Assembly: GCA_022823945.1 (NCBI GenBank)
Contig: JAJEBK010000010.1
Span: 1-55,319 of the forward strand
Length of the DNA: 55,319 nt
Direction: 5' to 3'
Origin: Anaerolineae bacterium
Lineage (GTDB): Bacteria > Chloroflexota > Anaerolineae > Aggregatilineales > Phototrophicaceae
The stretch's first letter is position 1, and each line of letters begins with the position of its first letter. The notes beneath the pieces are model-generated. The model searched no databases and was not told where the DNA came from. It saw only the letters and a program-made list of their open reading frames with translations. Below are positions 16,625 to 26,565 of this stretch, piece by piece. The position numbers and the translations under genes are program-made.

Positions 16625-19600
16625 ACTTGAGCTCCAGTTGCCAGGTAGACACAGCCAGCACAACGCCATCGGCCGCCACGATCGCCGGCAATACAGCAGC
16701 ATCCGCCGGCAGGTTTGTCATCGGCTCGCCGATCTGCTTGTCGTTGAAGTAGGCGCGGACCTCGCCAGTTTCGCCATTTCGTTCCAGCCGCAGGCGCGCG
16801 ATCATATTGGGCACATTGCGCTGGCTGATGATATCGGCAAAGCCATCGCGTACTTGAGCCAGGCTGATGATGCCGTTGCCGTCCTGGCGGATCTGGATGC
16901 CGGCGTTCTCGTCGCCCTCTGTCGACTGCAGGCGAATCCCAAAGCTGACTTCTCCCTCCGCGACCAGCGCCGCCATGCTGCTGCGCAGGCTCAACTCGGT
17001 CAGCAGCCCGGAGACGCGCGCTGTCGGCTGGCTGCCGTATTGCTGCTCCAGCAAATCGACCGGCGGGCTAAGCACGACAGGTTCGCCAGCGGCTGTTTCA
17101 GAGCCCAAAAGCCAGGAATTGTCTTCTTTTTTGAATAGGTCTGCATCCCAAAATGGCGCGGCAATTCGGTCGCGGTAGAGCGCCAGCAAGTCTTGCGCGC
17201 CAGTTAGCCCGCCAGGCGGCAAGATGAGTGTGGGCTGGATGATGGGCTGCGCGGTGGGCGTTGGCGTATCGGCGATGGTGGGCACAGGCGTCGGCGATGG
17301 CTCGGGCGTGGCTGTGTCGGTTGGTACCTGGGTCGGCTTGCTGGTTGGCGTAGCGGTGGGCGCACTGGTGGGTGTATTGCCAGGCGTCAAAGTGGCGGTC
17401 GGCTCGGGCTGCACGATCGCCAGCAGCGAATCGAAGCTGCCATTGCCTGCCAGGACCGCCAAACCACCTACGACCAGCACGATGCCAATGATGGTCGCCA
17501 AATTGAAAAGCCAGCGACGCGTCGGCGCTTGCTGCGCTGGATCGATATCCTCGTCGGGAAGAGGGTCTGTCTCCAGGTCTGTTGCGTGTGGCGTGACGGC
17601 TTGTGACGGGGCTGGCAATTCTTCTTCTGGCTCAGGGGGTTCTTCGGGCTGCGCCTCGACCAGTCGATACCAATGGCGGAAGAGCGAATAAGCCGGATTG
17701 CGGTCGATGAACATGGCTTTGAAATGCTCATCCATTGCCTCGAGCTTGGCTTTGCGCCGTTTTTCGCTTGTGTAGATGCTCACGAAGGCTTCGTAGGTAT
17801 CGCGCCAGCCCAGCATCAGCTGCGCCTGTTGATAGCCGAGCAAGTCTTCGGTCACATCCGCTTGCATATGAATAGCTTCACGGATAGTCGGCTGTGGCTC
17901 GGCGCTCTGGCGGTCGATAGCCTGGCTGAGGCTGCGCCGCTTTAGGCTTAGCTCGGCCAGCGCGGTTTGCAAGTCCATGATCCAGGCGCGGTAGCTGTCC
18001 AACTGAAGATCAGCATCGGCTTCAGCCTCAGTGATATAGCGCAGCACCTGCTCCAGCTTGATTCCGGCCGCGCGAAATTCGGCATCTGCCCAATCGGCAA
18101 AGGCGGCTTCCAGCGCGCGCAGGCTTTGAATGCCCGATGTCAGCAGTTCGGCTTGTGGATTATCTTCCAGTTGGCGCGCCAGCTCGCCCAGGCTGTCGAC
18201 GACAGAAGGACCGCGCAGCTCGTCAAAAATTGTTTGCGCCGCCAGCAGATTCTCACGCCGCTGGATGAATTCGTCCAATTTGCCGACCGCGCTGTGACCA
18301 TCGGCGACATCCGGCAAGCACCGTTCTGCCGCCGCCTGCCAAAAGCGCGCATCGTCCAGAGCCGATTCGTGCGCGGCCAAGACGCCATTGAGCGTATATT
18401 GCGTGAAAAGGAGGCGCAGCGCCGCTGTATTGCTGGCTGCGAAGCTATGCACCAATCCCTGTCCCATCGCCTTGAGGTAGGTTTCGGTGCTCGGCATCTG
18501 GTTTTCAAATTGCTCAATGGCGCGCGCTTCGGTTTTGCTGAAGAGTTGTTCAATTTCGGTGAGGGCAGCTTCGGTGCGGGCTTCGCTTTCGATGCCGTTG
18601 CGCTCCAGCCAGTCTCGCAAACCACGCGATAGCTTCATCAGTCGTTCGGCGATGAACTGCTCGCTGTCACTGCGGGCGACCTCCAGCGCTTGTTGGCCCA
18701 GTCGCTGTGCGTCTGCCAGCTGCGATTTGTCGAAAGCCACCCAGCCATCCGCCAGCGTCCGCCCCAGGTGTCCGGGCAACGCATGTCGCTCGATATAATT
18801 CGCGCTTTCTACCGTGCCGCGCAGTAGGCCGAACCAGCCAGCCAGATCAGGACTGAGCGAGCGTAGAGTCTCTGCGGCGCGTTCCAGAGCGGCTGTCGCT
18901 TCGGCTCTGTCGCCCGCCACCACGGCCTGGCGATAGTGGTCCCAGGCGGCCTGCGCGCTGTCTATGCCAGCCAATATGCCAGCCAACTGCTCATCGAACA
19001 ACTGAGCGGAGAAGGGCTGCAGCTCGGCATGTTTGGCAGTCAGCCAGGCATCCAGGTCGGCGCCATCTGCGGCCGGCACAAATTGCTGGCTGTCTTGCAG
19101 GATTTCGTATAGCAGGCTCAAAAAATCTTCGAGTTGATCCCAGGCCGGGTTGGGCGGATCGATGGCGCGGCAGACCCCCAGCGCATACAAGGCCGCGCGT
19201 GGATCGCTGGCGGCGCATTGCCCGATTGTGCGCATGTTGTCTTCCAACGCGCGCGCCGCATCCAGCGCCCGGGACAGCGCCAACAAAGGCAGACGCCGTT
19301 CTGAGAGGGCGAGACGTTGGCTGAGCAGGTTTAATCCGCCGTCCAGCGCAGACAAGCTCACGACTATTTCATGGCAAGCGCTGTGCAGGCTGTTGGCACC
19401 GGGGATGTTTGTGCCGTTGGCGATATCCAACGTTTGCATGATGTTGGCCAGGCTGGCGCGCGCTTCGTCTATCTCGATACCTTGCATCGCCAACTGATGC
19501 AGCGATTCGTCAAGCTGCACCAGATTGGGCCGCAGCAGCAGCACAGCGGGCACATGGGCGCTGATGCGTTCTGCCAACTGCCATTGCAGGCGTCGGGTGG

Positions 19601-20831
19601 CATCGTTGGGAGCGTCGCTTGCCAGCAGTCGGTTGGCGGCTTTATCGGCATTGCCTTCGAAGAGCAGCGCCGTCGTCTCGCTGATCCAGCCGGGTATGCT
19701 GGCCGATGGGGCATCGGTCAGCAGCAGACACCAGTCAAAGAGCAGATGCACCAGGGCCGCGGTTTTGCTGCCGGCGCGCTCGCGCAAGTCTGCCAGCAAG
19801 TCAGCCGCGCCCGACCAGTTTGAACCGCTCAACAGGATGCGCACGGCGTCCAGATCGGCAGAAACTTCCAGGTCGCGCAAACGATCGACGATTTCGCCTT
19901 GTGTCTTGCGCGTGGCTGGATGCGCCGGGTCTTGACGCAGCGCGCTTTGCAATGTGGTTTGCAATGCCAGCAGGTCGTTGCGGCTCAAGTCGTTAATTTT
20001 GAGCTTCTCATTGGTGCGCGTTACCAATTCATCGCGGCGCTGTTCCAAAGGATGCCGATAGCGCAGCAAGTCAGTCGTCAGTTCTACCAGCGCGGCATAG
20101 CGATAGCGCAGGTTGGGATGCACGGCGCGGGCTACGATGGCTTGCAGGCGCTGGTCGACCTGGTTGGCGTCTTGATGGAAGTCCACTGCGAAATCGGTAT
20201 CGGCGGCGCGCGGCACTTCGACACGACGACCGCCCGACAGCAAAAAATAAAGCAGCTCGCCAAGTTGATAAATATCGGTCTGGCGGCTGATACCTTGCGC
20301 TGTTGTCTCGTCGCCTTCCAGGAAGACGGCGTTGCCCCAGTCGATCACTTTCAACTGATAGGCATCGCGATTCCAAAACAGGTGCTTGGCGTCCACATCG
20401 TTATAGACAATGTCTTTGTCGTGCGCCGCTTGCAACAGGTCGATCAACTGCCCGACGACTTCCAGCATTTCCAGCTCGGGCAGGCGCTGTTGATTGCCAG
20501 CCAACCGCGCCACTTCGTCGGCGATGATGATGCCTTCGGCGCGTTCCATGACGATGTATTGCTGGGGGATGCCGCCGACGAAGAATTGCCCGCTGCCCAA
20601 CAGCTTGGTCAAAACGGCATGGCCTGCCAGGCGCGTCAAAGCCTCGCGTTCGTTGATTATGCTGACTTCTTGTCCGGCGCGGATGGGCGGCGCGTCATTG
20701 GGATGCGGGCGCTTGATGGCGACAGGCCGGTCATCGTCCAGCGTATCCACCGCTCGCAGAGTCTCGCCAGAACGTCCGCGCGGATAAATGTAATTATAAC
20801 GATACCGCTTGTCGAACAGGCTGTTTGCCAT
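16623..20831 (-). CDS. Giant membrane protein with kinase-like N-domain and extracytoplasmic C-domain
   Basis: A 1402-residue protein. Residues about 12-265 form a protein-kinase fold: glycine loop GRSGET, VAIK with Lys40, a catalytic-loop VYNDVDAKHLF (Asp145 kept, but the usual Lys and Asn are replaced by Asp147 and His150), and DWG (164-166) in place of DFG. A long helical, repeat-like region spans about 270-1060. One transmembrane helix lies at about 1105-1128. A Pro/Thr-rich stalk then leads to a final beta-rich domain (about 1195-1402) with a concanavalin-like look. It could sense an outside ligand and signal inward; activity of the kinase fold is uncertain. Confidence 0.78.
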   Translation of the reverse strand: MANSLFDKRYRYNYIYPRGRSGETLRAVDTLDDDRPVAIKRPHPNDAPPIRAGQEVSIINEREALTRLAGHAVLTKLLGSGQFFVGGIPQQYIVMERAEGIIIADEVARLAGNQQRLPELEMLEVVGQLIDLLQAAHDKDIVYNDVDAKHLFWNRDAYQLKVIDWGNAVFLEGDETTAQGISRQTDIYQLGELLYFLLSGGRRVEVPRAADTDFAVDFHQDANQVDQRLQAIVARAVHPNLRYRYAALVELTTDLLRYRHPLEQRRDELVTRTNEKLKINDLSRNDLLALQTTLQSALRQDPAHPATRKTQGEIVDRLRDLEVSADLDAVRILLSGSNWSGAADLLADLRERAGSKTAALVHLLFDWCLLLTDAPSASIPGWISETTALLFEGNADKAANRLLASDAPNDATRRLQWQLAERISAHVPAVLLLRPNLVQLDESLHQLAMQGIEIDEARASLANIMQTLDIANGTNIPGANSLHSACHEIVVSLSALDGGLNLLSQRLALSERRLPLLALSRALDAARALEDNMRTIGQCAASDPRAALYALGVCRAIDPPNPAWDQLEDFLSLLYEILQDSQQFVPAADGADLDAWLTAKHAELQPFSAQLFDEQLAGILAGIDSAQAAWDHYRQAVVAGDRAEATAALERAAETLRSLSPDLAGWFGLLRGTVESANYIERHALPGHLGRTLADGWVAFDKSQLADAQRLGQQALEVARSDSEQFIAERLMKLSRGLRDWLERNGIESEARTEAALTEIEQLFSKTEARAIEQFENQMPSTETYLKAMGQGLVHSFAASNTAALRLLFTQYTLNGVLAAHESALDDARFWQAAAERCLPDVADGHSAVGKLDEFIQRRENLLAAQTIFDELRGPSVVDSLGELARQLEDNPQAELLTSGIQSLRALEAAFADWADAEFRAAGIKLEQVLRYITEAEADADLQLDSYRAWIMDLQTALAELSLKRRSLSQAIDRQSAEPQPTIREAIHMQADVTEDLLGYQQAQLMLGWRDTYEAFVSIYTSEKRRKAKLEAMDEHFKAMFIDRNPAYSLFRHWYRLVEAQPEEPPEPEEELPAPSQAVTPHATDLETDPLPDEDIDPAQQAPTRRWLFNLATIIGIVLVVGGLAVLAGNGSFDSLLAIVQPEPTATLTPGNTPTSAPTATPTSKPTQVPTDTATPEPSPTPVPTIADTPTPTAQPIIQPTLILPPGGLTGAQDLLALYRDRIAAPFWDADLFKKEDNSWLLGSETAAGEPVVLSPPVDLLEQQYGSQPTARVSGLLTELSLRSSMAALVAEGEVSFGIRLQSTEGDENAGIQIRQDGNGIISLAQVRDGFADIISQRNVPNMIARLRLERNGETGEVRAYFNDKQIGEPMTNLPADAAVLPAIVAADGVVLAVSTWQLELK

Positions 20832-20914
20832 GACCCTCTGCCTCTGGCGCTGCCCCGGCAGAACCCACTATGTGAGACAAACAGCGCGAGGTTGGAAGAG
20901 CAAAAACCGCTTCC

Positions 20915-20942
20915 ATTGTAGACCTATCGGCATAGCGCGCAA
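20915..20942 (-). promoter_or_regulatory. Promoter for the kinase-like gene
   Basis: Read on the minus strand: TTGCGC at 20942-20937, a 16 bp spacer, TACAAT at 20920-20915. The leader to the ATG at 20831 would be about 80 bases. The rest of this 257 bp divergent gap holds no other feature that I can support, apart from a copy of the 12-mer TGGACAAGCCCT at 20993-21004. Confidence 0.4.
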
Positions 20943-21088
20943 GCAGGATAGGCTGCGAACTGTGCATTGACGCCTTGTCAGAGCGCATAAAATGGACAAG
21001 CCCTATAAACTTGCGGCGTATGCAAGGACAATGTAGCGCATGAAAACCTGGCAAACAGCGCTGCCGCCGCGCAATCCCTGCGGTTCTT

Positions 21089-24000
21089 GTGAATAAACTG
21101 GCAAAATTATCGAAGCCGCCCATGCCGCAACCGCTGCGCCGCGCCGCGCCCGATATCGCCTTGATCTGTCTGCTGCTGTTGATGCCGCTGCTGCTGTTTC
21201 ACCAGCAAACCCTGGTCGGCCGCACCTTGCTGCCCACCGAGAATCTGTTTCAATATCCGCCTTACGCCGCTTATCGCGAAGTCGCCAAAGCTCCCGCGCC
21301 GCACAACCATCTGCTGTCGGATATGGTGCTGCAAAACTTGCCGTGGAAGTCTTTCATCCGCGCGCAGATGACACAGGGCGAAATTCCGCTGTGGAATCCG
21401 CATCTGTTCGCGGGCATCCCTTTCTTCGCGGCTGGGCAGCATTCCGCGCTGTATCCATTGAGCATCGTCTATTATCTGCTGCCGCTGAGCGCCGCTTATG
21501 GCTGGTTTATCGTGCTGAATCTGTGGCTGGCCGGCGCATTCATGGCTGGCTACCTGCGCGCATTGGGCAGCAACCGAGCTGGCGCTGCGCTGGCTGGCAT
21601 CAGTTGGCAGCTGTGCGGTTTTCTGATCGCCAACGCGGTCTTTCCCATGATCGTGGCGGCGGCTGTCTGGCTGCCACTGATTCTGTGGATGATCGAAAAT
21701 ATCCTGCGCGAGCGCAATTTGTGGATCTTTCGCGGCACGGCGCTGCTGTGGATCGTCATCGGCGCGGTCGCAGTTGGCTGCTGCATTTTGGCGGGCCATG
21801 TCGAAATGACGATCTACACGCTGCTGATCGCTGGCTATTACGCCGCCTTGCGCCTGCTGTGGACCGGCGCGCATCAATGGCGGCAAACGGGGGATCTGCC
21901 CCTGCGCTGGCTGGGCGGCAAATGCTTCTGGCTGCTCCTGCTGGTTGCGCTGGGCGTCGGTTTGGCTGCGCTGCAGTTGATCCCGCTGTACGAATTCGCG
22001 CAGAGCAACTGGCGGGCAGAGCGCTCCAGCCTGGAGACAGTGCTGGGTTATGCCCATCCGCCGCGGGACCTGCTGCTCTTCTTTTTGCCCAATGTCTTTG
22101 GCAGCCCGGCGCATCACAGCTACCTCGATGTCTTCAGCGGGCAGACCATCACGGCGCTGGTTGATGCCGCTGGCAACAAGATCGACTTCATTTTTTGGGG
22201 CGTCAAAAATTATGTCGAAGGCACGCTGTATGTGGGTGTGCTGCCACTCTGCCTGGCTGGCTGGGCGTTGCTGACGAGCCTACGCCGCCGCCTGCCCGAA
22301 GCGCAATTCTTGCTGATTTTCGCTGTTTTGGCTTTGGTCGCGCTGTCTTTCATGTTTGGCGCGCCGACCTATGCTGCGCTCTATCAGCTGCCGGGCATAA
22401 ATCAGCTCAATTCGCCTTTTCGCTGGGTCTATGCCTTGAGTTTTGCGCTGGCAGTCATGGCCGGGCTGGGCATGAGTATGCTGGCCGAGCGGTGCTGTCA
22501 ACCCGTGTGGCTGGGACGGCTGCTGCTGCTCGCTGGTGGCGGGTTGGGGCTATGCGCGGCGATCGCCTGGCTCGGCTTCGACAATTTCGCAGCGATATTT
22601 GACCGCGTTGTCCAGACTGTGGCGCTGGCGGACGGCGCATTCGCGGACGGGCGAGCCTTGTTCAGTTATCTGCTGCCACAAGCGCTGTTGCTGGCGGCGG
22701 TATTGGCGCTCAGCGGAGTCGCGCTGCTTTGGGCGGTTCGCGCTCGTGACAATCGCTGGCAGTTGCTGGCATTGGCGCTGGTGGCGGGCGATCTGCTGCT
22801 GGCATTTGCGGGCTTCAATCCGGCCAGCGATGCCGCTTTGCTGGATTTCACGCCGCCGGCCATCGAATTTTTGCGCGGGCAGAGCGGACATTTTCGCATC
22901 ACCAGCCTCGAAGACGAGCGCGCTGGCGGTCCCATATTGGTCACCAACAGCGGCATGCGCTACGGGCTGGACGATGTGCGCGGCTACGACAGCATCATCC
23001 CGGCCGGCTATGTCGCCACCATGCGCTCGCTGCAACCGGCGCACAACCTGGACCACAACCGCATCTCGCCACTGTTCACTGCGCCACACAAAAATCACGC
23101 TGGCTATGAAACCGCGCTGCAGTCCGACCTGCTGAATCTGCTCAATGTCCGCTATGTGCTGACAGCGCCCGACCTGATGATACCGCTGGCAGGCTGGAAA
23201 CCAGTCTATCGACAAGAGATCGCCATCTGGGAAAACGAATCGGTCATGCCGCGCGCCTTCACAGTCGACAAAGCCGATTGGGAATCGCGCTGGTTGGCCG
23301 AGCACGGCGGCGGCTTTCGTTTTGATGAATTGGGTATCTTGCAGGGCGGCTTGCATATTCCGCGCTATCAGCCGGCTGTCATCACGCGGGACACTGGACG
23401 CGAGAAGTTCATCGACATCAACGTGCCTGGTGATAGCTGGCTGGTCGTCAGCGAGAGTTTCATGCCGGGCTGGCGCGCTTTTGCTCGGCCCTTTGGGGCG
23501 GATGAAGCCGAGGAATTTGGGCTGGAAGTGCGACTGGTGCTGGCGAACGTGCAAGGCGTCGAGCTGCCGGCGGGCGATTGGACTGTGCGCCTGGTCTATA
23601 GCCCGGCCAGCGTGCAGCTGGGCATGTTCGCGTCTTCCATCAGCGTGGCGCTGATTGTATTTGTTCTGGGCGGCTGGTTTTGGCGCGTTTATATCGGCTT
23701 GAACAGCGCCGACTCTTCTGGCGTAGCCAAGGTAGCGCGCAACAGCATCGCGCCCATCATCTTGAATCTGTTCAATCGCAGCATCGACCTGGTCTTCGCC
23801 ATCGTGATGTATCGCTTGCTTCTGCCGGCCGAGGTGGGGATATACAATTTCGCGATCGTGCTATTTGTCGCTTTCGACATATTCACCAATTTCGGGCTGG
23901 ATGTCTTTCTCATCCGCGAAGCAGCGCAGAACAGGTCGCGGGCGGGCCACCTCTTGTACAACACATCGCTGTTTCGGCTGTGTTTGAGCCTGGCTGGCGC

Positions 24001-25201
24001 GCCCTTGTTGGCTGGCGTGCTGCTGCTGTGGGGCAATTCGGGCGCAGAGGCGATCGGCGGCGACGGCTTGCTGGCTATCGGTTTGCTGTATATCGGGCTC
24101 TTCCCGGCCAGTTTGTCCAAAGGCATGACATCGCTCTTCTATGCCAACGAACAAGCCGAAAAACCAGCCGCCATCGCCACGATTACCACCATAAACAAAG
24201 CTGTGCTGGGCGTGATCGCGCTCTTGCTGGGCTATGGCATCGTGGGGCTGGCTGCCATCAGCATATTCAACAACCTGCTGACTCTTGCCGTTCTGCTGTG
24301 GGCGGGGCGGGCGCTGATCGGTCGGTTCGCGCCGCGGCTGCCCGATCGCCGGCTGGTGCGCGACATGGTCGGCGAATGCTTCCCGCTGATGCTCAATCAT
24401 TTTCTGGCGACAGTCTTCTTCCAGATCGATATTGTCATCCTGCAGGCACTGAAAGGCGCGGCGACCGTGGCGCAGTACAGCACAGCCTACAAGTGGCTGC
24501 TGGCGATCAATATCGTGCCGGCCTTCTTGACGCAGGCGCTCTTTCCGGTGCTTTCGCGACAAGCCAAAGACGACCGGCACGCCCTCAGCCAAACCTATCG
24601 CTTCGCCATAAAGCTGCTATTCGCCATGACGCTGCCGCTGGCGGTGGCATTTACGCTGCTGGCCGAGCCGCTGACGCTGCTTCTGGGTGGCGCGCGCTAC
24701 CTGCCCGATGGCGCGATCGCCCTGCAGTTGATGATCTGGAGCATCCCTTTTGGTTGGCTCAACAGCGTGACGCAGTATGCCTTGATCGCGTTGGGCTTGC
24801 AGCGGCTGATCACGCGGGCATTCGCCGGCGCTGTGCTCTTCAATATCGCCGCCAACCTGATTTTCATCCCGCAATACGGTTTCCAGGCGGCTGCGCTGGC
24901 GACAATTGCCTCGGAATTGGCGCTGCTGGTGCCTTTCCTGTTCCTGCTGAAGCGCGAACTGAGGGACCTGCGCGTGCACAGTTTGCTTTGGCGTCCGCTG
25001 GTGGCTCTGGCGGCTATGGGGCTGGCGCTGCTAGTTTTGGGCAGCTCGCTGTTGGCGCTGCTGGCGTCGGGCGCGGCGTATACAAGCGTGCTGCTGCTGC
25101 TGCGTCCGCTGGATGCCGCCGAGGGGGAAGCGCTGCTGAAATTGTTGCCAGCATCTGCGCGCAACCTGCCACTGCTGCGCTGGCTCACCGCAACTGTTTG
25201 A
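21089..25201 (+). CDS. YfhO-like membrane protein fused to a Wzx-type flippase
   Basis: A 1370-residue fusion. Residues about 20-870 match YfhO-type proteins: a GT-C-like multi-pass region (LLMPLLLFHQQTLVGRTLLPTEN, NLPWKSFIRAQMTQGEIPLWNPHLFAGIPF) and a large extracytoplasmic domain ending in a beta-rich YSPAS segment and a membrane helix. Residues about 875-1370 form a second module with a 12- to 14-helix polysaccharide flippase pattern (LNLFNRSIDLVFAIVMYRLLLPAEVGIYN, then FQIDIVILQALKGAATVAQYS). YfhO proteins take part in lipoteichoic-acid or lipid-linked glycosylation; flippases move lipid-linked glycans across the membrane. Start GTG; ribosome site weak. The end overlaps the convergent GNAT gene by 17 bases. 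Confidence 0.85.
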   Translation: MNKLAKLSKPPMPQPLRRAAPDIALICLLLLMPLLLFHQQTLVGRTLLPTENLFQYPPYAAYREVAKAPAPHNHLLSDMVLQNLPWKSFIRAQMTQGEIPLWNPHLFAGIPFFAAGQHSALYPLSIVYYLLPLSAAYGWFIVLNLWLAGAFMAGYLRALGSNRAGAALAGISWQLCGFLIANAVFPMIVAAAVWLPLILWMIENILRERNLWIFRGTALLWIVIGAVAVGCCILAGHVEMTIYTLLIAGYYAALRLLWTGAHQWRQTGDLPLRWLGGKCFWLLLLVALGVGLAALQLIPLYEFAQSNWRAERSSLETVLGYAHPPRDLLLFFLPNVFGSPAHHSYLDVFSGQTITALVDAAGNKIDFIFWGVKNYVEGTLYVGVLPLCLAGWALLTSLRRRLPEAQFLLIFAVLALVALSFMFGAPTYAALYQLPGINQLNSPFRWVYALSFALAVMAGLGMSMLAERCCQPVWLGRLLLLAGGGLGLCAAIAWLGFDNFAAIFDRVVQTVALADGAFADGRALFSYLLPQALLLAAVLALSGVALLWAVRARDNRWQLLALALVAGDLLLAFAGFNPASDAALLDFTPPAIEFLRGQSGHFRITSLEDERAGGPILVTNSGMRYGLDDVRGYDSIIPAGYVATMRSLQPAHNLDHNRISPLFTAPHKNHAGYETALQSDLLNLLNVRYVLTAPDLMIPLAGWKPVYRQEIAIWENESVMPRAFTVDKADWESRWLAEHGGGFRFDELGILQGGLHIPRYQPAVITRDTGREKFIDINVPGDSWLVVSESFMPGWRAFARPFGADEAEEFGLEVRLVLANVQGVELPAGDWTVRLVYSPASVQLGMFASSISVALIVFVLGGWFWRVYIGLNSADSSGVAKVARNSIAPIILNLFNRSIDLVFAIVMYRLLLPAEVGIYNFAIVLFVAFDIFTNFGLDVFLIREAAQNRSRAGHLLYNTSLFRLCLSLAGAPLLAGVLLLWGNSGAEAIGGDGLLAIGLLYIGLFPASLSKGMTSLFYANEQAEKPAAIATITTINKAVLGVIALLLGYGIVGLAAISIFNNLLTLAVLLWAGRALIGRFAPRLPDRRLVRDMVGECFPLMLNHFLATVFFQIDIVILQALKGAATVAQYSTAYKWLLAINIVPAFLTQALFPVLSRQAKDDRHALSQTYRFAIKLLFAMTLPLAVAFTLLAEPLTLLLGGARYLPDGAIALQLMIWSIPFGWLNSVTQYALIALGLQRLITRAFAGAVLFNIAANLIFIPQYGFQAAALATIASELALLVPFLFLLKRELRDLRVHSLLWRPLVALAAMGLALLVLGSSLLALLASGAAYTSVLLLLRPLDAAEGEALLKLLPASARNLPLLRWLTATV

Positions 25202-25688
25202 CCAGGTAGAGCACCAGGTCGTCGTCCAGCGTGCAGGTCGCGCCCGGTGGCAGCGGCTCGTGATGATAATGGACTCCGCGCCCATCCGGCACATAACCGC
25301 GCTGGATGTACAGCCGCTGCGCCGCGCCATAATCGGCGTACAAGCCAAAACCGATGCCGGCAAAGCGCGACTGTTTGACAATGCGCGCTTCTGCCTCTTC
25401 CAGCAGGCGCGATGCCACGCCACGCCGCCGCCGCGACCGGTTGACATTGAGATCCTGGATTTCTGGAATGCCCCGCTCGCGGAAGCCCGGATAGCCAGGC
25501 GACCAAACCAGCTTGCAATGCCCGAGGTATGCGTCGGCGTCCAGCGCCAACAGCAAAATCAACGCGCCAAAAGCCTGCTGATCCAAAACGCGCTCAAAGT
25601 AGCCGGCCGGTTTGTGCCAATCCATCCCAGCCGCAAAACTTGTTTGCAACCAGTCGGCCTCATCAGAATGGGCGGGGCGGATGCGCAC
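25185..25688 (-). CDS. GNAT family N-acetyltransferase
   Basis: A 167-residue GNAT enzyme. The acetyl-CoA pyrophosphate loop appears as RSRRRRGVASRLLEEAE (about 82-98), preceded by strand IQDLNVN and followed by GFGLYADYGAAQRLYIQRGY, the typical motif B. A C-terminal acidic stretch is typical of family end variation. The substrate cannot be told. It starts seven bases after the stop of the lipoprotein gene, so it belongs to the same transcript, though it may only be a passenger. Confidence 0.88.
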   Translation of the reverse strand: MRIRPAHSDEADWLQTSFAAGMDWHKPAGYFERVLDQQAFGALILLLALDADAYLGHCKLVWSPGYPGFRERGIPEIQDLNVNRSRRRRGVASRLLEEAEARIVKQSRFAGIGFGLYADYGAAQRLYIQRGYVPDGRGVHYHHEPLPPGATCTLDDDLVLYLVKQLR

Positions 25689-25695
25689 TTTCGGT

Positions 25696-26535
25696 TCAGC
25701 CAGCGCTGGCGGGACGCGCCCAGCGATTGTTGAAGACCAGGTCGTCCAGAGTTACGCCATCCACCAAGTCGCTGGCCGGTGGTTCGCTGACGCGAAAGGC
25801 AAGGCGATACAACTGTCCCGCGCTGCTGGTCAATTCCAGTACGAAGTTGTCATCAAGTTGCAGATCGGCGGTCAGATTCATCAGCATGAGGTGCGTGCCG
25901 CCCGGCACCAGTTCAATTTCGCCTTTGCCCGGCACGACCAGTTCATCCAGGTGTGTCATGGATGCCACGCCGTCTACCACGCGCGTTTCATGAAACTCGA
26001 TCGCGCCCGCCACCGCGCTGGATGCCGATACCAGCACGATATCATCGCTGCCACGGTTGGCGATTTGCATGTATGCGGCGCTGTTTGCCCCGGCTGCGTC
26101 GGCCATGGCTCCGTGGTGGTCATGAGCCATCGCATGCTCGGCGCTCGGATTGGCGATGTCAAAGCGAAATACCTGGCGGACAACCTCGTCAGCGGACAAG
26201 CCCAGGCTGGCTTCGACAGTCCAGCTGCCGCCCATCGTCCACTCGAATGGCACGGTGAAGACGCCTTCGACCGCGGTATCCGCTTCTGCCAATACGGGCG
26301 TCATGCCGGCGTGATCCATATCTCCGCGCAGGCTAAGCGTACCCGGCTCGGCAAGCGGTTTGCCTTGTTTGTCGCTCGCGCGAATCGTCAATGTGGTGTC
26401 GCCCACCAGCAAATCGCTGACGGCCATATCCAGCACGACCTCGCTGGCAGCCAGTTTCTGTTCTTGACGGCAGGCGGCACCAAGGAGCAGCAGCGTCGCC
26501 AGCAAACACAGGCGCAATGGGTTTGCAACTATCAT
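25696..26535 (-). CDS. Lipoprotein with FixH/YtkA-like and PCuAC copper-chaperone domains
   Basis: A 279-residue secreted lipoprotein: lipobox LLGAAC with Cys22. The first half (about 28-130) is an Ig-like FixH/YtkA-type domain (TTLTIRASDKQGKPL, GSWTVEASL). A His/Met linker (HAMAHDHHGAM) leads to a PCuAC domain (about 150-250) with the copper motif spread as EFHETRV, then VASMTHL, then GGTHLMLMNL. PCuAC proteins bind Cu(I) and deliver it to cytochrome oxidase CuA or to exporters. It follows the His-rich membrane protein by 30 bp, which supports a metal-handling operon. Confidence 0.87.
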   Translation of the reverse strand: MIVANPLRLCLLATLLLLGAACRQEQKLAASEVVLDMAVSDLLVGDTTLTIRASDKQGKPLAEPGTLSLRGDMDHAGMTPVLAEADTAVEGVFTVPFEWTMGGSWTVEASLGLSADEVVRQVFRFDIANPSAEHAMAHDHHGAMADAAGANSAAYMQIANRGSDDIVLVSASSAVAGAIEFHETRVVDGVASMTHLDELVVPGKGEIELVPGGTHLMLMNLTADLQLDDNFVLELTSSAGQLYRLAFRVSEPPASDLVDGVTLDDLVFNNRWARPASAG

Positions 26536-26565
26536 TGTGCTTTGCAGCTCTATATGGATTTCGTT

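Noticed and set aside
17224..17691. Val/Gly-rich plus-strand frame of 155 codons opposite the kinase stalk
   Set aside because: It is the complement of the Pro/Thr-rich stalk. Low-complexity shadows of this type are expected.
20993..21004. Third occurrence of TGGACAAGCCCT, seen flanking insertion copy A
   Set aside because: No element arms lie beside it. It may be a chance 12-mer or an old empty site; it cannot be called an element from this window.
23680..25209. Second plus-strand frame of 509 codons inside the flippase part of the YfhO fusion
   Set aside because: The flippase reading has membrane helices and family motifs; this frame has Arg/Ala-rich noise.
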